A stretch of DNA of 48,720 bases from Serpentinimonas sp. GTDB taxonomy: Bacteria; Pseudomonadota; Gammaproteobacteria; Burkholderiales; Burkholderiaceae_C. The notes under the pieces were generated by a model. That model had not been told where the DNA came from. It did no database searches and was given only the letters and a program-made list of their open reading frames with translations. This document shows, in pieces, positions 18,150 through 26,579 of this stretch. Numbering within the stretch: position 1 is the first letter of the stretch; each line of letters opens with the position of its first letter. Position numbers and translations under genes: made by a program. The stretch spans positions 1 through 48,720 of the forward strand of contig JALOSG010000001.1 in NCBI GenBank assembly GCA_025458665.1, given 5' to 3'.

Positions 18150-19148
18150 ATGTCAGCATCCATGACCGTCCAAGCTTCCAACCACGCCCCCGACTTCATG
18201 CTGTTCACCGGCAACGCCAACCCCGTGCTGGCCGCCGAGATCGCACAGCATCTGGGTACCACGCTGGGTGCGGCCAACGTCGGCCGGTTCTCCGACGGGG
18301 AAGTCACCGTGGAGATCACCCAGAACGTGCGCGCCCGCCACGTCTTCGTGATCCAGTCCACCTGCGCACCCACCAACGAGAACCTGATGGAGCTCATCAT
18401 CATGGTCGATGCGCTCAAGCGCGCATCGGCGGTGAGCATCTCTGCCATCATTCCCTACTTCGGCTACGCCCGCCAGGACCGCCGCCCGCGCTCCAGCCGC
18501 GTGCCGATTTCCGCCAAAGTGGTGGCCAACATGCTGCAGGCCGTGGGCGTGAACCGCGTGCTCACCATGGACCTGCACGCCGACCAGATCCAGGGCTTCT
18601 TCGACATCCCGGTAGACAACATTTACGCGTCCCCCGTGTTGCTGGGCGACCTGCGCCAGAAGGCCTATCCGGACCTGCTGGTGGTCTCGCCCGACGTGGG
18701 TGGCGTGGTGCGCGCCCGCGCGCTGGCCAAGCAGCTCAACTGCGACATGGCCATCATCGACAAGCGCCGCCCGCGCGCCAACGTGTCCGAAGTCATGCAC
18801 GTGATTGGCGACATCGAAGGCCGCAACTGCGTGATCATGGACGACATGATCGACACCGCCGGCACGCTGGTGAAGGCCGCCGAAGTGCTGAAAGAGCGCG
18901 GCGCCCAACACGTGTATGCCTACTGCACGCACCCCATTTTTTCCGGTCCCGCCATCGACCGCATTGCCAAAGGCGACGCGCTCGACGAGGTGGTGGTGAC
19001 CAACACGATTCCCTTGAGCCAGGCCGCGCAGGCTTGCGCCAAGATACGCCAACTGTCCGTGGCACCGCTGATGGCCGAGACCATCGCGCGGATTGCCAGC
19101 GGAGAGTCGGTGATGAGTTTGTTCGCGGACCAGGACAACCTGTTCTGA
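18150..19148 (+). CDS. prs: Ribose-phosphate pyrophosphokinase (PRPP synthase)
   Basis: Makes PRPP from ribose-5-phosphate and ATP for nucleotide, His and Trp synthesis. The length is 332 residues. The protein has the class I signature DLHADQIQGFFDIPVDN and the PRPP loop MDDMIDTAGTL. The flexible-loop region YARQDRRPRSS is also present. The ATG at 18150 follows GGGAACCTGT. A Met four codons later (18162) is an alternative start. An intrinsic terminator follows 15 bases after the stop. Confidence 0.97.
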   Translation: MSASMTVQASNHAPDFMLFTGNANPVLAAEIAQHLGTTLGAANVGRFSDGEVTVEITQNVRARHVFVIQSTCAPTNENLMELIIMVDALKRASAVSISAIIPYFGYARQDRRPRSSRVPISAKVVANMLQAVGVNRVLTMDLHADQIQGFFDIPVDNIYASPVLLGDLRQKAYPDLLVVSPDVGGVVRARALAKQLNCDMAIIDKRRPRANVSEVMHVIGDIEGRNCVIMDDMIDTAGTLVKAAEVLKERGAQHVYAYCTHPIFSGPAIDRIAKGDALDEVVVTNTIPLSQAAQACAKIRQLSVAPLMAETIARIASGESVMSLFADQDNLF

Positions 19149-19163
19149 TTTGCGGCAATGCGT

Positions 19164-19199
19164 GGACGCCGCCGGAATAGGCCGGCAGCGTCCTTTTTT
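19164..19199 (+). terminator. Intrinsic terminator between prs and rplY
   Basis: GGACGC and GCGTCC form the base of a stem extended by GCCGG/CCGGC across a C-A mismatch, with loop AATAGG and six Ts. It should end most prs transcripts. rplY then needs its own promoter or depends on read-through, as in an attenuator. Confidence 0.85.
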
Positions 19200-19246
19200 G
19201 TGACAGGGGCCCTCTGGTCGCGGTTGGCCCCCTTAGGAGTAAAGCC

Positions 19247-19867
19247 ATGCAATTCGTCGCTTATGAGCGCACCAAGCAGGGTACGGGTGCGAGCCGCCGT
19301 CTGCGCAACACCGGTCGTGCGCCCGGTATCGTTTTCGGCGGTGACACCGCCCCCACCACCATCGAGCTGGACCACAACGCTCTGTGGCACGCTCTGAAAA
19401 AGGAAACCTTCCACGCCTCCATCCTCGAGATGGAACTGGCTGGCAAGGTGCAGAAAGTGTTGCTGCGCGACGTGCAGTACCACCCCTTCAAGCCCCTGGT
19501 GCTGCACATCGACTTCCAGCGCGTGGACGACAAGACCCGCCTGCGCAAGAAAGTGCCGCTGCACTTCGTCAACGCCGAGAATTCGCCTGCGGTGAAGAAC
19601 GACAAGTGCGTGATCAACCACGTGGCCACCGAGGTGGAAATCGAGTGCCTGGCCATCCAGCTGCCCGAGCACATCACCGTGGACCTGGGTGAAGTGGTCA
19701 AGGGCCAGAGCGTGCACGCCAACGACGTGAAGCTGCCCGCCGGCGTGAAGCTGGTGACGCACGGCAAGCCGAACCCGACGCTGGCCACCGTGGTGGAACC
19801 GGTGGAAGAAGTGATTGCCGCTCCCGTGGCCACTGCCGCCGACGACAAGAAAAAGAAGAAGAAGTGA
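19247..19867 (+). CDS. rplY: 50S ribosomal protein L25 (long form, Ctc family)
   Basis: Binds 5S rRNA in the large subunit. It has 206 residues, so it is the two-domain Ctc form rather than the 94-residue E. coli form. The N-terminal L25 domain begins VAYERTKQGTGASRRLR and reaches about residue 95. The C-terminal beta domain (about 100-190) holds EIECLAIQLPEHITVDL. The tail ends in six consecutive Lys. The ribosome site TTAGGAGTAAAGCC precedes ATG 19247. A clear terminator follows. Confidence 0.96.
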   Translation: MQFVAYERTKQGTGASRRLRNTGRAPGIVFGGDTAPTTIELDHNALWHALKKETFHASILEMELAGKVQKVLLRDVQYHPFKPLVLHIDFQRVDDKTRLRKKVPLHFVNAENSPAVKNDKCVINHVATEVEIECLAIQLPEHITVDLGEVVKGQSVHANDVKLPAGVKLVTHGKPNPTLATVVEPVEEVIAAPVATAADDKKKKKK

Positions 19868-19916
19868 TGACCTTGGCGCTGGCTTGTCCAGCGCTGGGTG
19901 CCCACCCTCTTCCACG

Positions 19917-19946
19917 GCCCGTCAGGCTTGCCTGCCGGGCTTTTTC
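19917..19946 (+). terminator. Intrinsic terminator after rplY
   Basis: GCCCG-T-CAGG-CTTG-CCTG-C-CGGGC is a nine-pair stem with a tetraloop, followed by TTTTTC. It separates rplY from pth, which starts 51 bases further on. Confidence 0.85.
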
Positions 19947-19996
19947 TTTGGCTCCGTGCCGCCGCCCTTCGGCCTCTCTTCCCTTAAGCTACGCGC

Positions 19997-20638
19997 ATGT
20001 TGAAATTGCTGGTGGGCTTGGGCAATCCCGGCCCCGAATACGAACAAACGCGCCACAACGCCGGGTTCTGGTGGATCGATGCCGTGGCCCGCGAACTCAA
20101 GGCCACGCTGCAGGCCGAGCGCAGCCACTTTGGCCGCCTGGGCCGCGTGACCGTGGGCGGGCAGCCGCTCTGGCTGCTCACGCCGAGCACCTACATGAAC
20201 CGCTCCGGGCAGGCCGTGGCTTCCGTAGCCCGCTTCTACAAGATCGAGCCGCACGAGATTCTGGTGGCCCACGACGAGCTGGACCTACCCCCTGGCGAGA
20301 TGAAACTGAAAAAGGGTGGCGGGCATGCCGGCCACAACGGCCTGCGCGACATCCACGCCCAGCTGGGCAGCGCCGACTACTGGCGCCTGCGGCTGGGTAT
20401 AGGCCACCCCGGAGACAAAAGCGAGGTGGCGAACTGGGTGCTGAAGAAAGCCCCCTCCGACCAGCGCGAGGCACTGGAAGCCTGCATTGAGCGGTCCCTG
20501 CACGCCCTGCCCGACCTGCTGGCTGGGCGCACCGAGAAAGCCACCGCCCTGCTCCACACCAGCAAACCGCCCCGGCCCAAACCGCCCCGGCCTGCAACGC
20601 CCCCGGCAGACAGTTCAGCCGGCGGCCAGCTTCTGTAG
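19997..20638 (+). CDS. pth: Peptidyl-tRNA hydrolase
   Basis: Frees tRNA from peptidyl-tRNA dropped by ribosomes. The length is 213 residues. The N-terminal motif VGLGNPGPEYEQTRHNAGF contains the catalytic His and its Asn partner. The motif HDELDLPPGEMKLKKGGGHAGHNGLR also fits. The C-terminal 25 residues are a Pro/Lys-rich tail (PPRPKPPRPATPP) that goes beyond the usual fold, and the last 24 bases overlap the convergent ferredoxin gene. Confidence 0.96.
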   Translation: MLKLLVGLGNPGPEYEQTRHNAGFWWIDAVARELKATLQAERSHFGRLGRVTVGGQPLWLLTPSTYMNRSGQAVASVARFYKIEPHEILVAHDELDLPPGEMKLKKGGGHAGHNGLRDIHAQLGSADYWRLRLGIGHPGDKSEVANWVLKKAPSDQREALEACIERSLHALPDLLAGRTEKATALLHTSKPPRPKPPRPATPPADSSAGGQLL

Positions 20639-20872
20639 CCGCTGGTACTTCTGCCAGAGGGTTTCCCGGCTCTCCACATGCTCCGGGTTGATGGGGATGC
20701 ACGCCACGGGACACACCTGCACGCACTGGGGCTCATCGAAATGGCCCACGCATTCGGTGCAGCGGCGGTGGTCGATGACGTAGTACTCCTCACCCATGGA
20801 AATGGCCTGGTTGGGGCACTCCGGTTCGCACACATCGCAGTTGATGCATTCGTCGGTGATCATGAGGGCCAT
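20615..20872 (-). CDS. Ferredoxin, 2[4Fe-4S] (YfhL/Alvin type)
   Basis: Small electron carrier of 85 residues. The first cluster motif is C-x2-C-x2-C-x3-C (CINCDVCEPECP). The second is split by an insertion, C-x2-C...C-x3-C (CTEC...CVQVCP), with an extra Cys before the C-terminal helix as in Allochromatium-type ferredoxins. It lies upstream of pth in inverted orientation and downstream of coaD, an association that is common in betaproteobacteria. Its redox partner is not shown here. The 3' end overlaps pth by 24 bases. Confidence 0.95.
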   Translation of the reverse strand: MALMITDECINCDVCEPECPNQAISMGEEYYVIDHRRCTECVGHFDEPQCVQVCPVACIPINPEHVESRETLWQKYQRLQKLAAG

Positions 20873-20917
20873 GGCGGGAATCCGGTTCCTTGCGGGTGCG
20901 GTGGGTGGTGAGGGGTT

Positions 20918-21451
20918 TCAGGCCTGCTGAGGGCGCACAGCCTGCAGTTGCTGCTGCACGTGCGGGCTTACCATGGTAGACACATCGCCGCCCAGCATGG
21001 CAATTTCCCGCACCAGCGTGCTGGATATGCATTGCAGTTCCGCCTGCGGCAGGAGGAACACGGTTTCCACGCCAGGCAGCAGCTTGCGGTTCATGGCAGC
21101 CATCTGGGCTTCGTAGTCGAAATCGGTCATGTTGCGTATGCCGCGCACCACAGCACAGGCGCCCAGGTCGCGGCACAGGTCCATGATGAGGCCCTGGAAG
21201 GGCAGCACGCGCACGGTCGGGCAGTCCCGAAAGGTGTGGGCCACCAGCGCCATGCGCTCATCGAGCGTGAAGCGGGTTTTCTTGTGGTGGGCCACGGCCA
21301 CCGCCACCACCAGTTCATCGAACAGGCCGGCGGCACGGCGGATCACGTCTTCGTGGCCCAGTGTGACGGGGTCGAAGGTGCCGCTGTACACGGCCAGACG
21401 GCGCTGTGGCAGGGCGTTGGCGGATGGGGAGCCGGTTGCGGGAGTGCTCAT
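20918..21451 (-). CDS. coaD: Phosphopantetheine adenylyltransferase
   Basis: Penultimate step of coenzyme A synthesis, 177 residues. The nucleotidyltransferase motif SGTFDPVTLGHEDVI is at about residues 23-37, and the C-terminal motif is ISSTLVREIAMLGGDV. The start at 21451 gives a 20-residue lead before the core. The gene lies between rsmD and the ferredoxin gene, the usual rsmD-coaD pairing. Confidence 0.96.
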   Translation of the reverse strand: MSTPATGSPSANALPQRRLAVYSGTFDPVTLGHEDVIRRAAGLFDELVVAVAVAHHKKTRFTLDERMALVAHTFRDCPTVRVLPFQGLIMDLCRDLGACAVVRGIRNMTDFDYEAQMAAMNRKLLPGVETVFLLPQAELQCISSTLVREIAMLGGDVSTMVSPHVQQQLQAVRPQQA

Positions 21452-21459
21452 GCGCCGCA

Positions 21460-22101
21460 TTATCCACCGGGCGGGTGGTGCGGCTGGTGCAGCCGTTCCA
21501 GCAGGTGGTAATGCACCGCACCGGCCTTGCCCGAGCGCTTCACCTGCAGACCCAGGGGCTGCAGGCCGTCGTTGGTCCAGGCCCTGGGCGCCTCCAGGTA
21601 CACCACGCCTTCGGGACCGAGCAAGGGCAAGGCGGCCGTGAGCGCGCGGACGACCAGGGCGTCGTTGCCCGCATCGGCGCCAAAGGGCGGATCCAGAAAC
21701 ACGGCGTCCCACGGTCGGGCGCTGGCGCCTGTTGCCAGGCTGGCCAGCACGGCCACGCCATCGCCGCGGCGCACCACCAAGGGCAATGGCCCGCCGGCCA
21801 GGCTGGCCTGCAGGCGCTCCGCGTTCTTGCGCAGGCTCTCAGCGAGTGCCGGGTCTTGCTCCAGCAGCAGCACCTCGGTGGCGCCCCGGGACGCGGCCTC
21901 GAAACCCAGCGCGCCACTGCCTGCAAAGGCATCGATGCAGCGCCAGCCGCTCAGGTCCTGGCCCAGCCAGTTGAACAGCGTCTCGCGCACGCGGTCGGGG
22001 GTCGGGCGCAGGCCCGGACTGTGCGGCACAGCCAGTTTGCTGCGTTTCCAGTGCCCGCCGATGATCCGCACCTCGCCGGGCGCGACGCGGGCCAATTTCA
22101 A
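21460..22101 (-). CDS. rsmD: 16S rRNA (guanine-966-N2)-methyltransferase RsmD (TTG start)
   Basis: Methylates G966 of 16S rRNA, 213 residues. Early EVRIIGGHWKRSKL, the SAM-binding DAFAGSGALGFEAASRGA and the catalytic DPPF motif (FLDPPFGAD) identify it. No ATG is available at the right place. TTG at 22101 overlaps the upstream peptidase stop as TTGA and gives MKLARVAPGEVRIIGG, the expected length. A GTG nine codons later would remove part of the conserved start. Confidence 0.93.
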   Translation of the reverse strand: MKLARVAPGEVRIIGGHWKRSKLAVPHSPGLRPTPDRVRETLFNWLGQDLSGWRCIDAFAGSGALGFEAASRGATEVLLLEQDPALAESLRKNAERLQASLAGGPLPLVVRRGDGVAVLASLATGASARPWDAVFLDPPFGADAGNDALVVRALTAALPLLGPEGVVYLEAPRAWTNDGLQPLGLQVKRSGKAGAVHYHLLERLHQPHHPPGG

Positions 22102-23444
22102 GAGGACGCCCCCACCACCACCGTGACCATCCGGTCGGGCTGCATGACGCGCTGAAGCGCCGTACGCACCTGCTCGCGGGTAATGGCGCCCACCAGCTGG
22201 GTCCACCGGTCCAGATAGTCCAGCGGCAGGTCATTCCAGTTCAGGGAGGCCACGTTGTCCAGCAGCTTGCGGTTGCTGTCCAGCCGCAACGCAAAGCCGT
22301 TGATGAGCGAGGCCTTGGCTTCGGCGAGTTCCTGCTCGGTGGGCCCTTCAGCCACGAAACGCCGAATCTCCTGGTGGATGATGTCCACTGCCTGCTGCGC
22401 CTGGTCGGGCCGCGTCTGCATGCCTATGGTGAAAGCACCGGCGTGCAGCCCCGGTGAAAAGTAGCTGTAGACGCCGTAGGTGAGCCCGCGCTTTTCGCGG
22501 ATTTCCTGCATGAGGCGCGAAGTGAAACCCCCGCCCCCGAACACGTGGTTGCCCACAAGGAGAGTGAGGAAGTCGGGGTCGGCACGGGTGATTCCGGGCT
22601 GGCCCACCAGCACCTGGGCCTGGGCGGCCGCAAACGGCCTCCGCACGGTGTGCGCCTGGGTCAGGGGCGGGACATCCGCCACCGCGGGCAGCGCCTGGCA
22701 GCCGTGTGCCTGCCAGCCTTGCAGCAAGTCGTTCACCAGCTTCTCTGCGTCCGGTCGGGCCACAGCGCCCACCAGGGTCACGCGGGCACGGCACGCCTGG
22801 GCGTGGCGCTGGTAGAAGGCCTGCATGTCCTGGGTGCCGATGCGCGCCCACGAGTCGGGCGTGGCCTCGCGGCCGTAGGGGTGACCGCTGTACACGGCCT
22901 GGGCAAAGCTGCGCTCGGCCAGCGTGTCGGGCTCGGTCTGGGCCTGCTGCCAGCCGGCCACCATGCGGGCACGGTCGCGCTGCCACACCGCTTCGGGGAA
23001 AGCCGGTGCCGCCAGCTGGCGAGCCGCCAGTTGCACCGCAGAACGCAAAATGGCGGGCTCGGTCAGGGTGCGCAGGCTGACACTGAGGCGGTCGGCAGTG
23101 GCGCTGGCACCAAACTGCGCACCCAGATCGGCCCACGCCTCCACCAGGGCGTTTTCATCGAGCGCAGGCTGCCCAGCCTGGGCCTTTACCCCGCCAGAGA
23201 GCAGTTGCGCCGTGGCACCGGCCAGGCCGGTCTGGGCCTCGGGGTCGCGGCGCCCACCACCATCCACATCGATCTGTACATCGAGCATGGGCAGGTTGCG
23301 CGTTTCCACCAGGTACACGCGCGCGCCGCTGGGGTGTTGCCAACTCTGGATGGGCAGAGCTGCATGGGCCGCGCTGGCCCCCACGAGCAGGCCCAGCGCC
23401 GAAAGCTTGCAGGCAGCGCGCAGAAATTCATCGAAGCGACTCAT
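22098..23444 (-). CDS. M16 family peptidase-like protein lacking the zinc motif (partner subunit)
   Basis: 448 residues with a signal peptide (about 1-28, ending AHA) and the insulinase-type two-domain fold. The first domain lacks the HxxEH zinc motif. The second domain has the typical KRGLTYGVYSYF segment. In heterodimeric M16 proteases the non-catalytic subunit supplies the R/Y pair that binds substrate. It is encoded directly after the catalytic subunit with an ATGA overlap. The expected location is the periplasm and the substrate is unknown. Confidence 0.9.
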   Translation of the reverse strand: MSRFDEFLRAACKLSALGLLVGASAAHAALPIQSWQHPSGARVYLVETRNLPMLDVQIDVDGGGRRDPEAQTGLAGATAQLLSGGVKAQAGQPALDENALVEAWADLGAQFGASATADRLSVSLRTLTEPAILRSAVQLAARQLAAPAFPEAVWQRDRARMVAGWQQAQTEPDTLAERSFAQAVYSGHPYGREATPDSWARIGTQDMQAFYQRHAQACRARVTLVGAVARPDAEKLVNDLLQGWQAHGCQALPAVADVPPLTQAHTVRRPFAAAQAQVLVGQPGITRADPDFLTLLVGNHVFGGGGFTSRLMQEIREKRGLTYGVYSYFSPGLHAGAFTIGMQTRPDQAQQAVDIIHQEIRRFVAEGPTEQELAEAKASLINGFALRLDSNRKLLDNVASLNWNDLPLDYLDRWTQLVGAITREQVRTALQRVMQPDRMVTVVVGASS

Positions 23445-24898
23445 GGCGTGGTCTCCGGAAGCAGCACGCCCACGGTGAGCTGGGTGTCATTGAAATAGCG
23501 CTTTGCCACGCTCTGCACCTGCTCGGCTGTCACGCTGCGCAAGCGCTCCATGAGGCGGGGCGCGCTGTCCACCGGCCAGCCCTGGGCCCAGTAGCTGCCC
23601 AGCTCACGGGCCTGCGCGAACATGGAATCGAGCTTGAAGATTTCGCTGGCGCTCCACTGGTTTTTCACGCGCTGCAACTCGGCCGCACTGACCCCTTCTT
23701 CAGCCACCCGGCGCACTTCGTTTTTCAGGGCTGCCTCCAGTTCGGCAGGCGTCACGCCATCCACCGGGGTTCCAGTGAGCAGAAAAAGCTGCGGACCGCG
23801 TCCCATGAGACCAAATGAAGCCCCCACGGAGTTGGCTTTGCGCTGGCCAGCCTGGCCCTGCACCAGACCACGCTCCAGCCGCGCGGCGCTGTGGCCATCG
23901 AGTACACCGGACAGCAGGGTCAGCGCCAGAGCGTCCTGGCTGGCCGCATCGGTGGCATCGGGGCTGGCCAGCTGGGGCACCTTGTAGCCCATGACCAGCA
24001 GCGGCTGCTGTGTACGCGCCCTGAACTCCAGCCGGCGCACACCGGTTTGCACAGGCTCGGTCTGTGGCTTACGGGCTGGCACAGCGCCCGCTGGTATGCG
24101 CCCATAGTGTGTCTCGGCCCAGCGGCGCACCTGCGCTACGTCCACATCCCCCACCACCACCACGGCGGCGTTGGCGGGTACGTACCAGCGGCGGTAGAAG
24201 TCCCGAACATCGGCGGCGGTGAGGGACTCGATATCACTCATCCAGCCGATGATGGGGCGGCGGTAGGGGTGCGCCAGAAATGCGGTGGCACTGAACGCTT
24301 CGAACAAGCGCGCCTGCGGGGATTCCTCCACGCGCTGGCGCCGCTCCTCTTTCACCACCAGCAACTCGCGCGCAAAGGCATCGTCGGGCCACTGGTTGTT
24401 GGCAAAGCGGTCGGCCTCGAGCTTCATCACCTCTTCCAGCCGGTCGGCGGGTACCTGCTGGTGGTAGGCTGTCACGTCGCGGCTGGTGAAAGCGTTTTCA
24501 CGACCACCCAGTGCCGCCACACGGCGTGAAAACTCACCCTCTGCCAGCGTGGCCGTGCCCTTGAACAGCATGTGCTCCAGCACGTGGGCCACGCCCGAGG
24601 TGCCATCCGTCTCGTCGATAGAGCCCACCCGTACCCAGACCATGTGTATGGCGGTAGGAGCGCGCCGGTCGGGCTGCACGATCACGGTCATGCCGTTCTG
24701 CAGCTGGAACGTGTGGACCTTGGCCTCAGCGGCAGATTCGGCCGAGGCCGCTGCAGGGCTGCCCTGTGCCCAGGCAGCGGGCAACACGCCCAGGAGACTG
24801 GCGCACAGGGCGCCCGCCATGAATGACCGAAGCCCGGAGAACCGCCCCGCGGGAGCGCCCCGCAACCGGCGAAGGAAACGCGATGTTGTGGCTTTCAT
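23441..24898 (-). CDS. M16 family zinc peptidase (catalytic subunit)
   Basis: 485 residues. The zinc-binding inverted motif HVLEH is present, followed by the ENAFTSRDVTAYHQQ region and a downstream Glu ligand in the conserved helix. An N-terminal hydrophobic stretch (about 27-45, ending AWA) is an export signal. A Met at residue 27 is an alternative start that would give a shorter signal peptide. It is translated with the non-catalytic M16 partner. The gene starts only 29 bases from the divergent ftsY. Confidence 0.92.
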   Translation of the reverse strand: MKATTSRFLRRLRGAPAGRFSGLRSFMAGALCASLLGVLPAAWAQGSPAAASAESAAEAKVHTFQLQNGMTVIVQPDRRAPTAIHMVWVRVGSIDETDGTSGVAHVLEHMLFKGTATLAEGEFSRRVAALGGRENAFTSRDVTAYHQQVPADRLEEVMKLEADRFANNQWPDDAFARELLVVKEERRQRVEESPQARLFEAFSATAFLAHPYRRPIIGWMSDIESLTAADVRDFYRRWYVPANAAVVVVGDVDVAQVRRWAETHYGRIPAGAVPARKPQTEPVQTGVRRLEFRARTQQPLLVMGYKVPQLASPDATDAASQDALALTLLSGVLDGHSAARLERGLVQGQAGQRKANSVGASFGLMGRGPQLFLLTGTPVDGVTPAELEAALKNEVRRVAEEGVSAAELQRVKNQWSASEIFKLDSMFAQARELGSYWAQGWPVDSAPRLMERLRSVTAEQVQSVAKRYFNDTQLTVGVLLPETTP

Positions 24899-24916
24899 AG
24901 AATGGAGTGGATTCTA
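24898..24916. promoter_or_regulatory. Palindrome TAGAAT-N7-ATTCTA in the 29-bp divergent spacer
   Basis: TAGAAT (24898-24903) and ATTCTA (24911-24916) are exact inverted copies separated by GGAGTGG. Each half resembles a -10 element on its own strand, so the site could be two overlapping divergent promoters or an operator. No good -35 is visible in either direction. Confidence 0.4.
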
Positions 24917-24927
24917 AAAAGACCCAC

Positions 24928-25962
24928 ATGTTCAGCTTCTTCAAGAAAAAAAAACCTGTCGAGGCAACGCCAGCCTCTGCCAGCCCAACCCCGCAGGCCA
25001 CCCAGCAGCCTCCCGAACCGGAAGCCGTGCCGCCTGCACCGCCCCGCCAGCAATGGCTGGAGCGGCTCACCCTGGGCCTCAAGAAGACGGGGAGCAGCCT
25101 GGCTACGGTGTTTACCGGCACCCGGATTGATGAGGCACTGTACGAAGAACTGGAAAGCGCCCTGCTCATGGCCGATACCGGCGTGGCCGCCACGCGCTTC
25201 CTGCTGGAGGATCTGCGGCGGCGCGTGAAAGACACACGTACCACCGAGCCAACGGCCGTCAAGGCGCTGCTGGCGGCGGCCCTGGCAGACCTTCTCCGCC
25301 CCCAGCAGCGCTCCCTGACGCTGGGTGCCCAGGGAGAGACTACCACCGTTCTCATGGTGGCTGGCGTGAATGGTGCTGGCAAAACCACCACCATAGGCAA
25401 GCTCACCCGGCACCTGTCCCTGGCCGGGGCCAGCGTACTGCTGGCCGCTGCCGACACCTTCCGTGCAGCCGCACGCGAACAGCTCGGCGTGTGGGCGGAC
25501 CGCAATACCGTAGACATCGTGAGCCAGGAAGGCGGGGACCCGGCCGCAGTGAGTTTCGACGCCGTGAAGGCGGGCATAGCGCGCCACAAGGATGTGGTGA
25601 TCGTGGACACTGCAGGCCGCCTGCCCACGCAACTGCACCTCATGGAAGAGCTGAAAAAGATCAAGCGGGTGCTGCAGAAAGCAGACCCGCAGGCACCCCA
25701 CGAGGTGTTGCTGGTCATAGACGGCAACACCGGCCAGAACGCCCTGACCCAGGTGCAGGCCTTTGACGCCGCACTGGGCCTCACGGGCCTGATCGTCACC
25801 AAGCTCGACGGCACAGCCAAAGGCGGCGTGCTGGCGGCCATTGCCATGTGGGCGCGCCAGTCGGGCCGCGTGGTGCCGGTGTACTTCATCGGAGTGGGCG
25901 AATCGCTGCAAGACCTGCAAACCTTCGACGCCGACGAGTTCGCCCACGCGCTGCTGGCCTGA
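24928..25962 (+). CDS. ftsY: Signal recognition particle receptor FtsY
   Basis: SRP receptor GTPase at the inner membrane, 344 residues. It begins MFSFFKKKKP, followed by a short Pro/Ala/Glu-rich acidic region (about 10-45) that is shorter than the E. coli A domain. Then come the N domain and the G domain, with G1 GVNGAGKTTTIGKL, DTAGRLPTQLHLMEELKK and TKLDGTAKGG. The start MFSFF is family-typical. A GTG seven codons earlier was rejected. Confidence 0.96.
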   Translation: MFSFFKKKKPVEATPASASPTPQATQQPPEPEAVPPAPPRQQWLERLTLGLKKTGSSLATVFTGTRIDEALYEELESALLMADTGVAATRFLLEDLRRRVKDTRTTEPTAVKALLAAALADLLRPQQRSLTLGAQGETTTVLMVAGVNGAGKTTTIGKLTRHLSLAGASVLLAAADTFRAAAREQLGVWADRNTVDIVSQEGGDPAAVSFDAVKAGIARHKDVVIVDTAGRLPTQLHLMEELKKIKRVLQKADPQAPHEVLLVIDGNTGQNALTQVQAFDAALGLTGLIVTKLDGTAKGGVLAAIAMWARQSGRVVPVYFIGVGESLQDLQTFDADEFAHALLA

Positions 25963-26264
25963 ATGGCCAGTTCCCGCCACCACGCCCTCTCGCTTAGCAC
26001 CGCCGGGAACATCTGTCCATCGGTGAATCAGCCCATCAGCAAATAAGCACACATTGATTTAATGGCGAGAGCTGAAGAAAGCGTAGCCGCAACTCGCCAA
26101 CGCCGCTGGGCGAGCGGGCCGAAGCACCGGTGGCACAGGGTTATCACGTGCAAAGGCAGCGACAACGAATCGATACACTCAGCACAAGGCCACCAACTGG
26201 ACAGCAAGCCCGCTGCCCTGAGGCCTGTTCCCGGAACCAGGCTCTGGAGTATTGGAGACAGACG
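25963..26264. other. 302-bp gene-free stretch between ftsY and fccA
   Basis: No convincing gene or terminator. A 27-codon frame starts directly at 25963 but has no ribosome site or family features. A loose inverted repeat, CTCGCC (from 26093) with GGCGAG, lies in the middle. The right end carries the GGAG ribosome site of fccA. The promoter of the fcc operon should lie here, but no good -35/-10 pair was identified. Confidence 0.5.
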
Positions 26265-26567
26265 ATGAAATCAGGCATGAAACTACTGGCTGCCGCTGCC
26301 TTGTGCGGCGCAGCTCTGGGCGCGCAGGCGCAGGTATCGCAGGTCAAGGTGTGGGCCGCGGCCTGTGCCAACTGCCATGGCACCAACGGCAAGGCCCAGC
26401 CCGGGATGATTTCCCTGGCCGGCCGCGACAAGGCCGAACTGGTTCAAAAGATGCAGGCTTACAAGAAGGGCGAGTTGCCCGCCACCATCATGCACCAGAT
26501 CTCCAAGGGCTATACCGATGAGCAGATCGAGCTGATTGCTGCCCATTTCGCCGGCCTGCCCAAATAA
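26265..26567 (+). CDS. fccA: Cytochrome subunit of flavocytochrome c sulfide dehydrogenase
   Basis: Periplasmic class I c-type cytochrome that accepts electrons from FccB. The precursor has 100 residues, with a signal peptide of about 22 residues (ending AQA) and one heme site, CANCH, near residue 36. A Met ligand is probable in the helix around PATIMHQ. It therefore binds one heme, unlike the diheme FccA of purple sulfur bacteria. A clean GGAG lies seven bases before ATG 26265. fccB follows after 12 bases. Confidence 0.88.
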   Translation: MKSGMKLLAAAALCGAALGAQAQVSQVKVWAAACANCHGTNGKAQPGMISLAGRDKAELVQKMQAYKKGELPATIMHQISKGYTDEQIELIAAHFAGLPK

Positions 26568-26579
26568 GGAGACACCAAC

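Noticed and set aside
25963..26046. 27-codon frame directly after ftsY
   Set aside because: Too short, with no ribosome site and no known small-protein features.
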